Source of the DNA: JBGSYJ01 sp041748075
GTDB taxonomy: Bacteria; Acidobacteriota; Thermoanaerobaculia; Gp7-AA8
Length of the DNA stretch: 37,484 nt
NCBI GenBank assembly: GCA_041748075.1
Contig: JBGTDX010000021.1
Location: 1-37,484 of the forward strand
Direction of reading: 5' to 3'
In this document: positions 7,314 through 14,106 of the stretch, piece by piece
Position numbering within the stretch: the stretch's first letter is position 1
Layout: every line of letters starts with the position of its first letter
Notes under the pieces: generated by a model
Databases searched by the model: none
What the model saw: only the letters and a program-made list of their open reading frames with translations
What the model was told of the DNA's origin: nothing
Program-made: the position numbers and the translations under genes

Positions 7314-8613
7314 CGAGGCGGACACAACTTCCATGGAGCTGGCTGAGACCGAAAGGCAGCCTGTGTACGTGGATGCCCTCGTGGTCGATCGCGCGGACCA
7401 CGCGATCTCGCGCCGGAGCATCCCGGAAAATGTCCTCAAGGTGCTCTACCGGCTCCACCGAAGTGGATACCGTGCGTATCTTTGCGGTGGAAGCGTGCGT
7501 GACCTGTTGATGGGACGCGTGCCCAAGGATTTTGATCTGGCGACCGACGCGCACCCGGCCGACGTCCGCCGGCTCTTCAGGAACAGCAGGATCATCGGCC
7601 GCCGTTTCCGGCTCGTACACGTGATCTTCCAGGACATGGTCGTCGAGGTCTCGACGTTCCGCAGGGAGCCCCAGCCGAGCGGGGACGCCGACGATCTCCT
7701 GGTGACCGACGACAACACGTTCGGCTCGCCACTCGAAGACGCGCGTCGCCGCGACTTCACCATCAACGGTCTGTTCTACAACATCGCCGACTTTTCGGTC
7801 ATCGACTACGTCGGGGGCCTCGCGGACCTCGACAGCGGTCTGATCCGCGTGATCGGAAATCCTGATCTCCGATTCCGCGAAGACCCTGTCCGGATGATGC
7901 GTGCCATCGAGTTCGCTTCCCGGCTGGCTTTCACGATCGAGCCGGAAACGTATGCCGCCATACTCCGGCACAGAACCGAGATCCTGAAAGCCTCTCCACC
8001 GCGAGTCTCCGAGGAAATCCTGGAGCTTCTGCGGAGAGGCTGGTCGCGCGATGCTGTCCGCATGTTGCTGGAATCCGAACTGATCGAGCCGATCATTCCG
8101 GAGCTCTACAAGCCTTTGCGAAAAGGGAAGGTTGATTACTTCTGGAAGATGCTCGAAGTCCTCGACCGCACCGTCCAGTCCAACCGGCGCGTTTCGGATG
8201 CCGTGCTGCTTTCGGTGGTACTGCTGCCCTACGTGGTCGGCGAGATCGAGGCCGAGGAAAAGCGGCGAGGCGGACGGCTCCGGCTCGGCGAGGTGGTTCT
8301 CTTCATCCGCGAGCTCCTTCAGCCGGTCTGCCAGAGGATGGCGCTCGCCGCGGGAATCCGGCATCAGGTCGAACAGGCCCTCGAGAGTCTCTGGCGTCTG
8401 CTCGAGCCTCCCGCTGACCGGAGAAGCATGTGGCGATTCGTCGTACGAGAACATTTCAACGACGCGCTTGCGCTTCTGGAGCTCTATGCCCTTTCCTCAG
8501 GCAGGTATGTCGAGAGCTACCAGCAGTGGAAGAGTTTCGCTCAGCGTGTGAAAGCGTCGGACGAAGTGGAAACGAAAGTGGCGCCCGCAAGAAAACGGCG
8601 CAGACGACGGTGA
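7306..8613 (+). CDS. pcnB: Poly(A) polymerase / class II tRNA nucleotidyltransferase-type enzyme
   Basis: A 435-residue class II nucleotidyltransferase. The signature is GGSVRD (61-66) followed by DFDLATD (Asp75 and Asp77 bind the metal), then a long RRRDFTINGLFY motif and REDPVRMMRAIEFASRL. The long arm after the head and the Arg/Lys-rich tail (RKRRRRR) resemble PcnB, which adds poly(A) to RNA 3' ends and marks it for decay. The ATG at 7306 overlaps the signal peptidase stop by 8 bp; in-frame ATGs at 7276 and 7291 are possible. A second class II enzyme at 26934-28202 looks more like the CCA type. The pair could be PcnB plus Cca, or separate A- and CC-adding enzymes; sequence inspection alone does not decide. 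Confidence 0.88.
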   Translation: MSNEADTTSMELAETERQPVYVDALVVDRADHAISRRSIPENVLKVLYRLHRSGYRAYLCGGSVRDLLMGRVPKDFDLATDAHPADVRRLFRNSRIIGRRFRLVHVIFQDMVVEVSTFRREPQPSGDADDLLVTDDNTFGSPLEDARRRDFTINGLFYNIADFSVIDYVGGLADLDSGLIRVIGNPDLRFREDPVRMMRAIEFASRLAFTIEPETYAAILRHRTEILKASPPRVSEEILELLRRGWSRDAVRMLLESELIEPIIPELYKPLRKGKVDYFWKMLEVLDRTVQSNRRVSDAVLLSVVLLPYVVGEIEAEEKRRGGRLRLGEVVLFIRELLQPVCQRMALAAGIRHQVEQALESLWRLLEPPADRRSMWRFVVREHFNDALALLELYALSSGRYVESYQQWKSFAQRVKASDEVETKVAPARKRRRRR

Positions 8614-8706
8614 AGGTGTTGTTTTCACGGAGTCTGAGCTTACGAATGGACAGCTTCCGGGTTATGGCGTGATGAACCCCGCTGACCACTGATTCGTTGC
8701 TACTCG

Positions 8707-8712
8707 TACAAT
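8707..8712 (+). promoter_or_regulatory. Putative -10 element of the iscS operon
   Basis: TACAAT lies 12 bp before the iscS ATG in the 111-bp gap after pcnB. A start about 7 bp downstream of it would give a leader of only about six bases. No clear -35 is seen. The same TACAAT hexamer appears upstream of pepA, the GGDEF gene and the BamE-like lipoprotein. Confidence 0.45.
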
Positions 8713-8724
8713 GACAGGCCTCCA

Positions 8725-9873
8725 ATGCCTTCCACTCCCATCTACTTAGACCATCATTCCACCACGCCCTGCGATCCGCGTGTAGTGGAGCGGATGCTGC
8801 CGTACTTTACGGAGACCTTCGGCAATCCGGCGGCGATCACACACGAATATGGGCGCAGAGCTGCGACGGCGCTGGAGGAGGCACGAACGGCGGCAGCCGA
8901 TTTCCTGCGCGCAAGACCGAACGAGATCTTCTTCACAGCGGGCGCGACCGAATCGAACAATCTGGCGATCTTCGGGATCATGAGAGAAGCCGGGGATCAC
9001 ATGATCACGAGCGAGATCGAGCACAAATCAATTCTCGCGCCGGCTGCACGGCTCGAAGCAGCAGGGTTCGAAGTGACCCGGCTGCGTCCCGACCCTGAGG
9101 GGTTCATCTCTCCGGCCGAACTGGCTGCAGCGATCCGCGAGAACACACGACTTGTGTCGATCATGGCAGCTAACGGTGAGATTGGTACTCTTCAACCCCT
9201 ATCCGAGCTTGCCGCCGTTTGCCGCGAGGCGAACGTCCCGTTTCACACGGATGCCACCCAGGCGGTCGGAAAGGTGCCCGTGGATGTGTCTGAGATCGAA
9301 TGCGATCTGCTGTCGTTGTCGGCCCACAAGCTTTACGGGCCGAAAGGTATCGGAGCGCTGTTCGTCAGGCGGGGCGTGAGATTCGACTCTCCGATGCGGG
9401 GAGGAGGCCAGGAGAAGAATGTTCGTCCGGGAACAGTGAACGTTCCGGGCGCGGTTGGCCTGGCTGCCGCCCTCGAATTCCGTGCGCGTGAAATGGCCAC
9501 CGAGGCGATCCAACTGACGGAACTGCGAAATCGCCTGTGGGAACATATCGTGCGCTCGATCCCGCAGACTTCTGTCTACGGCCCGCGGGGGTTAAGATTG
9601 CCGGGGAACCTCAATGTCAGTTTTGATCGCGTGGAGGCTGAGCCGCTGATGCATTCCATGAGACGATTCTCGCTCTCGTCCGGATCGGCCTGCAGTTCCG
9701 GAGACCGTGAGCCCTCACACGTGCTCCGCGCAATCGGCGTGAGTGACACCCGGGCGATGGAATCGGTGCGGATCGGCCTTGGAGCCTCCACGACTCAGGA
9801 AGATGTGGACCTGCTCGCCGACGACCTGGAGCTCTCGGTCGGGCGTCTGAGGCAGATTGCAGGCGTTCGATGA
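8725..9873 (+). CDS. iscS: Cysteine desulfurase (NifS/IscS family)
   Basis: A 382-residue PLP enzyme of fold type I that takes sulfur from cysteine as a persulfide for iron-sulfur clusters and thio-modified tRNA. The N-terminus reads YLDHHSTTPCDPRV. The Schiff-base lysine is in SAHKLYGPKG (Lys202), and the persulfide-carrying cysteine is in SSGSACSSG (Cys323) on the flexible loop, giving the group I pattern. No scaffold (IscU), regulator (IscR) or SufBCD gene is adjacent. Instead it heads an operon with a receiver-PilZ protein (ATGA overlap) and a TPR protein. The Mrp-type Fe-S carrier candidate is 24 kb away. IscS and NifS cannot be separated by eye, so the symbol is a general assignment. 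Confidence 0.93.
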   Translation: MPSTPIYLDHHSTTPCDPRVVERMLPYFTETFGNPAAITHEYGRRAATALEEARTAAADFLRARPNEIFFTAGATESNNLAIFGIMREAGDHMITSEIEHKSILAPAARLEAAGFEVTRLRPDPEGFISPAELAAAIRENTRLVSIMAANGEIGTLQPLSELAAVCREANVPFHTDATQAVGKVPVDVSEIECDLLSLSAHKLYGPKGIGALFVRRGVRFDSPMRGGGQEKNVRPGTVNVPGAVGLAAALEFRAREMATEAIQLTELRNRLWEHIVRSIPQTSVYGPRGLRLPGNLNVSFDRVEAEPLMHSMRRFSLSSGSACSSGDREPSHVLRAIGVSDTRAMESVRIGLGASTTQEDVDLLADDLELSVGRLRQIAGVR

Positions 9874-10562
9874 GCGAGCCGGACATCAAAATCGTGGTCG
9901 CGGATCGGGATCCTGCCGGTGTTTCGCTCGAAGGCAACGTCCGCGAATCGAGTGCTCTGGGCGCGGCGAGCGGGCAGGAGGCCCTGCTCCGCATCCGCGC
10001 CGATCAACCTCAGCTCGTTCTTTTCAGCTTCGAGCTGAGAGACATGACGGGCGCGGAGCTCTGCCGCCTGGTCCGCGCCGACAGAGAGATGCGCACCACG
10101 TCTCTGCTCTTCATGACCCGTAAGGGACAGGACGAAGAGATCGACCTCTGCATGGCCGCGGGGTGCAATGACATCATCTTTCGCCCGCTCGATCCAGCCG
10201 AACTGCAGGCCAAGATCCGTATGTTCAGCACGATCCCGCTACGCAAGGAGCTAAGGACCCTGGCCAAGGTCGAGATCATGGCCGCGAACCAGAGCATCTT
10301 TCTGTTCGGACAGAGTGTGAACGTCTCCTCCAAGGGTATGCTGCTGGAGATCGAACGGCTGCTTCCGCCGGAGGCTGTCGTCCGCGTCACATTCTTTCTT
10401 CCTGACGATCCCATGGCCCTGAAACTCGAAGCTCAGGTGTTCCGGGCGGAATTCGGAGACCCGACTCCGCGCTATGGTCTGCAGTTCCTGGATATCAGCG
10501 ACGCTGAGCGGGAGCGAATTGATCAATATGTCCAACGACTCCATTCCCTCGAGGCCTCTTGA
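9870..10562 (+). CDS. Degenerate receiver domain fused to PilZ domain
   Basis: A 230-residue cytoplasmic two-domain protein. Residues 5-120 follow the CheY-like receiver pattern, but the phospho-acceptor aspartate is replaced by Ser53 (LVLFSFELRDMTG) and the switch lysine by Arg105 (FRPLD). Asp12 and Thr83 remain. It should therefore not be phosphorylated normally and may act as a constitutive or protein-binding domain. Residues 124-225 form a PilZ c-di-GMP-binding domain: RKELR (125-129, RxxxR) and NVSSKG (151-156, [D/N]xSxxG) are both intact. Start and stop overlap the neighbours by four bases (ATGA and TTGA), placing it in a tight operon with iscS and a TPR protein. Output is unknown; c-di-GMP sensing is inferred from the motifs. 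Confidence 0.85.
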   Translation: MSEPDIKIVVADRDPAGVSLEGNVRESSALGAASGQEALLRIRADQPQLVLFSFELRDMTGAELCRLVRADREMRTTSLLFMTRKGQDEEIDLCMAAGCNDIIFRPLDPAELQAKIRMFSTIPLRKELRTLAKVEIMAANQSIFLFGQSVNVSSKGMLLEIERLLPPEAVVRVTFFLPDDPMALKLEAQVFRAEFGDPTPRYGLQFLDISDAERERIDQYVQRLHSLEAS

Positions 10563-11074
10563 CCACCTCGCCCGATGATCTCCTGGCATCGGTCGTTCAG
10601 GCCGGTATCGCAGCGACAAAAGAGCGGAGGTATACCCAGGCCCTCGCCCTGTTCGTCAAAGCGTATGGTTCATCAGAGGGTTCGTCTCCGGATCAGAAGA
10701 GCAAGTACGTAGAGGGACTCTCGTACTACGGTCTCTGTCTCGCCCGAGAGCAGAAGAAGTTCCGGCCGGCGATCGACTTCTGTAAGAAAGCTGTGGAGAT
10801 TCAGTTCTACAACGCCGAGCACTACGCGAATCTCACCCGCGTCTACCTGGCCGCAGGTACGAGGAAACGGGCAGTGGAGGCGCTCCAGGCCGGTCTTCGA
10901 GCTCTGCCGAATGACCTGATGCTGCAGACTCTGCAGAAAGAGCTCGGTGCGCGCGGGCGTCCCGTCATTCCCTTCCTTTCACGCGATAATCCGATCAATA
11001 TCATTTTGGGGAAGGCATTCCACGCGCGAAAAAAGAAAGCGCCCGACGGATCCCGCCCGATCTCCAAATCGTGA
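10559..11074 (+). CDS. TPR-repeat protein
   Basis: A 171-residue soluble protein made largely of tetratricopeptide-like helices. Segments such as AGIAATKERRYTQALALFVKAYG, EGLSYYGLCLAREQKKFRPAIDFCKKAVEI and AEHYANLTRVYLAAGTRKRAVEALQAGLRALPND match the TPR pattern three times. A basic tail (HARKKKAPDGSR) follows. The TTG start forms a TTGA overlap with the receiver-PilZ gene, which points to translational coupling and a shared function, probably as a partner or scaffold. No signal peptide or lipobox is seen. Confidence 0.82.
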   Translation: MTTSPDDLLASVVQAGIAATKERRYTQALALFVKAYGSSEGSSPDQKSKYVEGLSYYGLCLAREQKKFRPAIDFCKKAVEIQFYNAEHYANLTRVYLAAGTRKRAVEALQAGLRALPNDLMLQTLQKELGARGRPVIPFLSRDNPINIILGKAFHARKKKAPDGSRPISKS

Positions 11075-11153
11075 GGGGGTGAGCCGAAGGCCACGAGTGT
11101 CATCCTGAGCTCGACAATGACGGGATCCGTCGTGGTGGAGTGACATGAACCCG

Positions 11154-11171
11154 GTGTCATCAGGATGACAC
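11154..11171. terminator. Hairpin between convergent TPR and glycosyltransferase genes
   Basis: GTGTCATC and its perfect complement GATGACAC flank an AG centre. A second small GC stem (GGCG-CTG-CGCC) follows at about 11172-11182. The 147-bp gap also holds GTGTCATCCTGAGC at 11097-11110, resembling a dispersed element seen as a remnant at about 23822. It serves the 3' ends of both convergent genes. Confidence 0.45.
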
Positions 11172-11221
11172 GGCGCTGCGCCGACGATGACACGAGGTCC
11201 TGTTCTATGACGCCGGCGTGC

Positions 11222-11896
11222 TTACTTTCGGTACCAGCGCGCGAGCTTGTGCGGGTCTATGCCCAGGCGGTAACCGGTGATGATTGACCAGTTGATGACG
11301 GCCGTGCGCAAGAGGCCCTTCTTGAGGAATCGCCGGCCGGACGTGCGGACCTTCAACGGCAGGACGCGGGTTCGAGCTCGACGTTTCATCTCGACGGCGA
11401 GGGCGTAGTCCTCCATCAGCGGAATCTCGCGAAATCCTCCGGCGCTCTCGAAATCCTCGCGGGCGATGAACTGCCCCTGGTCTCCCCATGGACAACGGGT
11501 CAGTGAGGTCCGAGTGTTGATCATGCGCGCCGCGAGCCGGAGCCGCGGGCCCGTCTCCACGAACTCGACCCTGAAGCCTCCGAAGCGAACTCCCTGCTCC
11601 ATCGCCTCTTCGATTGCAGCGGCGGCATGCTCCGGGAGCTCGGAGTCGGCGTGTAGAAAAAGCAGGATGCCGGCAGTCGTCTCAGCGGCGCCGAGGTTCA
11701 TCTGCCGCGAACGCATCGCAGGGCACGCCAGCACGCGAGCTCCGGCTTCGATGGCGCGGGCGGGAGTGGCGTCCCGGCTTCCGCCGTCCGCCACGACGAC
11801 TTCCATTGCACCGGCGCGGATCGCCGAGGCGACCGCGGCTGCGATCGTCTCTTCTTCGTTCAGTGCCGGAATGACGACGGCGAGGCCGCGGCGCAT
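11222..11896 (-). CDS. Family 2 glycosyltransferase, rSAM/selenodomain-associated type
   Basis: A 224-residue GT2 enzyme resembling the TIGR04283 group. The N-terminus reads LAVVIPALNEEETIAAAVAS, followed by EVVVADGGSRDATPARAIEAGARVLACPAMRSRQMNLGA and ILLFLHADSELP, with WGDQGQFIAREDFESAGGF and PLMEDYALAVEMKRR toward the C-terminus. These are the donor-binding DGGS, metal-type HADS and EDY acid motifs. It starts with ATG at 11896, only 23 bp from the divergent mobA start, and the gap is filled by an 18-bp perfect palindrome. Substrate unknown. TIGR04283 genes often neighbour MobA-like or other nucleotide-sugar genes; here the neighbour is a true mobA. Confidence 0.85.
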   Translation of the reverse strand: MRRGLAVVIPALNEEETIAAAVASAIRAGAMEVVVADGGSRDATPARAIEAGARVLACPAMRSRQMNLGAAETTAGILLFLHADSELPEHAAAAIEEAMEQGVRFGGFRVEFVETGPRLRLAARMINTRTSLTRCPWGDQGQFIAREDFESAGGFREIPLMEDYALAVEMKRRARTRVLPLKVRTSGRRFLKKGLLRTAVINWSIITGYRLGIDPHKLARWYRK

Positions 11897-11898
11897 TG

Positions 11899-11916
11899 AA
11901 CGGATGGTACCATCCG
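11899..11916. promoter_or_regulatory. 18-bp perfect palindrome, candidate symmetric divergent promoter or operator
   Basis: ACGGATGGTACCATCCGT is perfectly self-complementary and occupies almost the entire 23-bp gap between two divergent genes. It presents TACCAT (a TANNNT -10-like hexamer) on both strands: 7 bp before the mobA GTG on the plus strand and 6 bp before the glycosyltransferase ATG on the minus strand. No Shine-Dalgarno sequence fits in the gap. Repressor binding is an alternative reading. Confidence 0.5.
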
Positions 11917-11919
11917 TCG

Positions 11920-12501
11920 GTGAACTGTTACGTTCTCACCGGCGGATTGTCACGTCGCATGGGAACATCCAAGGCACGGCTCGAGCTCGAAGGCCGGCGC
12001 TTCATCGACAGGATCGTGGCAGCGGCGGAACCGGTGTTCGATCGAGTGATCGCCGTAACGCGTGACGGTGAGCCTTCATGGGACGGACTGGAGACGCTTC
12101 ACGAAGACCCCCATAGGGAGCCTTCCGCTATCTTCGGCATCCGCAAGGCACTGGATCACGGCGGAGATCGTGTCTGGATACTAGCCGCCGATTATCCGCT
12201 GGTGACGACGGAGCTGCTCGGCTATCTCCGCTCCCGGTTCGAACAAAGCGAGGCGTCCCTGCTCGTGCCCGTCTGGCATGGACATCCCCAATTGCTCTGC
12301 GCTGGCTACGCGCGCGGGCTCCGGGATATGCTCGACGCCATGATCCGCACGAATCGTCTGCGTCTGCGGGAGCTCCTGGTCGCAGCTGAGAGCGAGCAGA
12401 TCGGGGAGAGCGAGCTGCGGGCAGCTTTTCCCGGTGAGCCGCTCTCGAACATCAATCTTCCCCGCGAGCTCGAGCGATTGAGGAGAGATTATGAGCGATG
12501 A
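11920..12501 (+). CDS. mobA: Molybdenum cofactor guanylyltransferase
   Basis: A 193-residue MobA-type nucleotidyltransferase that attaches GMP to molybdopterin to make the bis-MGD cofactor. The N-terminal signature is LTGGLSRRMGTSKARLELEGRRFIDRI, which matches GGxSxRMGxxKa. Later come VWILAADYPLVTTELLGYL and LLVPVWHGHPQLLCAGYARGL, the conserved aspartate and histidine regions. The GTG at 11920 is chosen because the signature starts four residues later; a TTG at 11896 would put eight extra codons through the palindrome. It overlaps moaC by 11 bp, and the pair marks molybdenum cofactor synthesis. No molybdoenzyme lies in the window. Confidence 0.9.
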   Translation: MNCYVLTGGLSRRMGTSKARLELEGRRFIDRIVAAAEPVFDRVIAVTRDGEPSWDGLETLHEDPHREPSAIFGIRKALDHGGDRVWILAADYPLVTTELLGYLRSRFEQSEASLLVPVWHGHPQLLCAGYARGLRDMLDAMIRTNRLRLRELLVAAESEQIGESELRAAFPGEPLSNINLPRELERLRRDYER

Positions 12502-12997
12502 CGCCGGCGGCAAATCGCCGTTCTCGCATCTCGACGATGAAGGCCGGCTCTCGATGGTGGACGTCGGGGCCAAGGACATCACACGACGCGAGGCGACGGC
12601 CTCGTGTCGCGTGACGATGAGCGAAGCGACGATGGAGCTCCTGGTTGCTCAGGCGCTGCCGAAAGGAGATGTGCTGACGACGGCGAAGGTGGCCGGGATC
12701 TTCGCCGCGAAAAAGACCTCGACGCTGATCCCGTTGACTCACCCACTGGCGATCAGCCACGTCGACGTGCAATTCGATGTAAAGCCCTCGGACGGCGTCA
12801 TCGAAGTTTCCGCGACGGTCCGGTGTGAGGGAAGGACGGGCGTGGAGATCGAAGCGATGACGGCTTGCGCGATCGCATCGCTGACGATCTACGACATGTG
12901 CAAGAGCGTGGAGAAGGGAATCGTCATCGACGCGCTCCGGCTCCGAAGGAAGTCGGGAGGCAAGAGTGGAACGGTAGTGATCGAGGATGAAGGATGA
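12491..12997 (+). CDS. moaC: Cyclic pyranopterin monophosphate synthase
   Basis: A 168-residue MoaC that acts after MoaA in the first step of molybdenum cofactor synthesis, converting the cyclohydro-GTP intermediate to cyclic pyranopterin. Characteristic are LSMVDVGAKDITRREATA near the N-terminus, VAGIFAAKKTSTLIPLTHPLAISHV (the LCHP-like loop), GVEIEAMTACAIASLTIYDMCKS and RLRRKSGGKSG at the end. A good ribosome site (AGGAGAG, 5-6 bp before the ATG) lies inside mobA. The last four codons (EDEG, then TGA) are encoded by the GATGAAG heptamer repeat at 12986, so the C-terminal tail seems to come from the repeat. Confidence 0.95.
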   Translation: MSDDAGGKSPFSHLDDEGRLSMVDVGAKDITRREATASCRVTMSEATMELLVAQALPKGDVLTTAKVAGIFAAKKTSTLIPLTHPLAISHVDVQFDVKPSDGVIEVSATVRCEGRTGVEIEAMTACAIASLTIYDMCKSVEKGIVIDALRLRRKSGGKSGTVVIEDEG

Positions 12998-13038
12998 AGC
13001 CACCCAGCCTGCCGGGCGGCGCCTTCATCCTATTCTTC
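12986..13038. repeat. Heptamer hairpin, GATGAAG family, overlapping moaC and lipoprotein stops
   Basis: Two exact GATGAAG units (12986-12999) face CTTCATC (13023-13029) and a degenerate TATTCTTC (13031-13038). A GC-rich inner region (GCC...GGCGCC) lies between them. The moaC TGA (12995-12997) is within the second unit, and the stop of the convergent lipoprotein (13030-13032) is within the right arm. It is the only sequence between the two genes, so it must hold both 3' ends. Confidence 0.8.
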
Positions 13039-14106
13039 CGGTTCGGCCCAGGCGGGCTGTGCGGGGCGCGGTGTTCCTGTCGGCCTGCGAAGCGCTTCCC
13101 GGGCCTGTTGTTCGGCTCGCTGGAGCTGGGTGCGGATTGTGGCGAGAATCCGTTGGTCGGTCGTGATCGCCTGATCAATGAGAGCCTGCCGGTCTCCGAA
13201 TCCCCGGAAGGCAATCACGAATCGGTCCAGACGGAATGCCACCGTTCTTCCGAAGAAGCGATCCTCTGCCGTGAAATTGTCTTCGCCGAGATTCGGGATG
13301 GGATCGAGGACCCGTCCGTTCGCGATGAAGAACTGGCGGTAGCGGTTGAGCAGGGTCGCCGCCGCGGACCTGCTGGGCGCGGGAAGGATCAGTCCGTCGA
13401 TCGGCTGATTGTTGACCGTGAACCGGGCCGTGAACGAATTCGCGAAGAAAGGCTGCCCGAATCCGCCCTCGGCTGCAAACGATTCGCTGTTCACCACACG
13501 GGTCGTGACTGGAAGGAAATCGAATACCGCCGGTTTTCCGGGTGCTGGCTGCATGCCACTTGCGACCGCCGTAGCGAGGGTAGGCAGGGTCTCCTGCGCC
13601 TGCGCATCGCCCCCTCCTATTACGCGCACATAAAACGGACCGCGCCAGATGTGCACCGAGCGGGGGCCGATGAAACCCTCGTTCTGAATGTCGAGGGGCT
13701 GGGAGTTTGCCGTGCGCCGCGTCGAGTACGCGCCGAATGCCTTGACGAAATCGGGAAACCTGAAGATCTCGACGCGGGCAAATCCCTGGCCGCTGGTGCT
13801 GCCGTATGTGCCGATCGTCGCATCCATGGCCTCGTATTCGCGGAAGTGCGCTGCATCGGCACCGATCTGCGTTTCGAGGTGTTCGGCGGGAACGACCAGC
13901 GGATCGTCCTCGAGGCTCCAGCCCGGCACTTCGTCCCGCCGCGGGAGGAACTGCATGCTGGGGGAGTCGAGTGCCTGAAACTCGGCGTCCGACGGCCTCG
14001 GGATTGGCGCTGCGACTGCAGCCTGAGGCGCCTCGGGCGCTCCGCATGCGGCAAGCGCCCCCAGGCAGAGGGGCGCGAGCCACGCTCCCCGAAGGCGACG
14101 TATCAG
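13030..14106 (-). CDS. Lipoprotein, DUF6599-like
   Basis: About 358 residues. The N-terminus IRRLRGAWLAPLCLGALAAC is a lipoprotein signal with the lipobox LAAC. The mature part contains YGSTSGQGFARVEIFRFPDFVKAFGAYSTRRT and GFIGPRSVHIWRGPFYVRVIG, a pattern like DUF6599 (activity-like AfGxYS followed by a wKGxYYVrv strand), with a Pro/Arg-rich tail. The most economical start is the CTG at 14106, which overlaps the pepA stop as CTGA and directly begins the signal peptide. The nearest in-frame ATG (14223) would place 39 extra residues before the signal. Function unknown; it is probably an envelope lipoprotein co-transcribed with pepA. The family call is by memory and moderate. Confidence 0.65.
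   Translation of the reverse strand: MIRRLRGAWLAPLCLGALAACGAPEAPQAAVAAPIPRPSDAEFQALDSPSMQFLPRRDEVPGWSLEDDPLVVPAEHLETQIGADAAHFREYEAMDATIGTYGSTSGQGFARVEIFRFPDFVKAFGAYSTRRTANSQPLDIQNEGFIGPRSVHIWRGPFYVRVIGGGDAQAQETLPTLATAVASGMQPAPGKPAVFDFLPVTTRVVNSESFAAEGGFGQPFFANSFTARFTVNNQPIDGLILPAPSRSAAATLLNRYRQFFIANGRVLDPIPNLGEDNFTAEDRFFGRTVAFRLDRFVIAFRGFGDRQALIDQAITTDQRILATIRTQLQRAEQQAREALRRPTGTPRPAQPAWAEPEE

Noticed and set aside
7252..8454. Open frame of about 400 codons opposite pcnB
   Set aside because: It is a shadow of the nucleotidyltransferase gene; the translated sequence is highly charged and has no recognisable motif.
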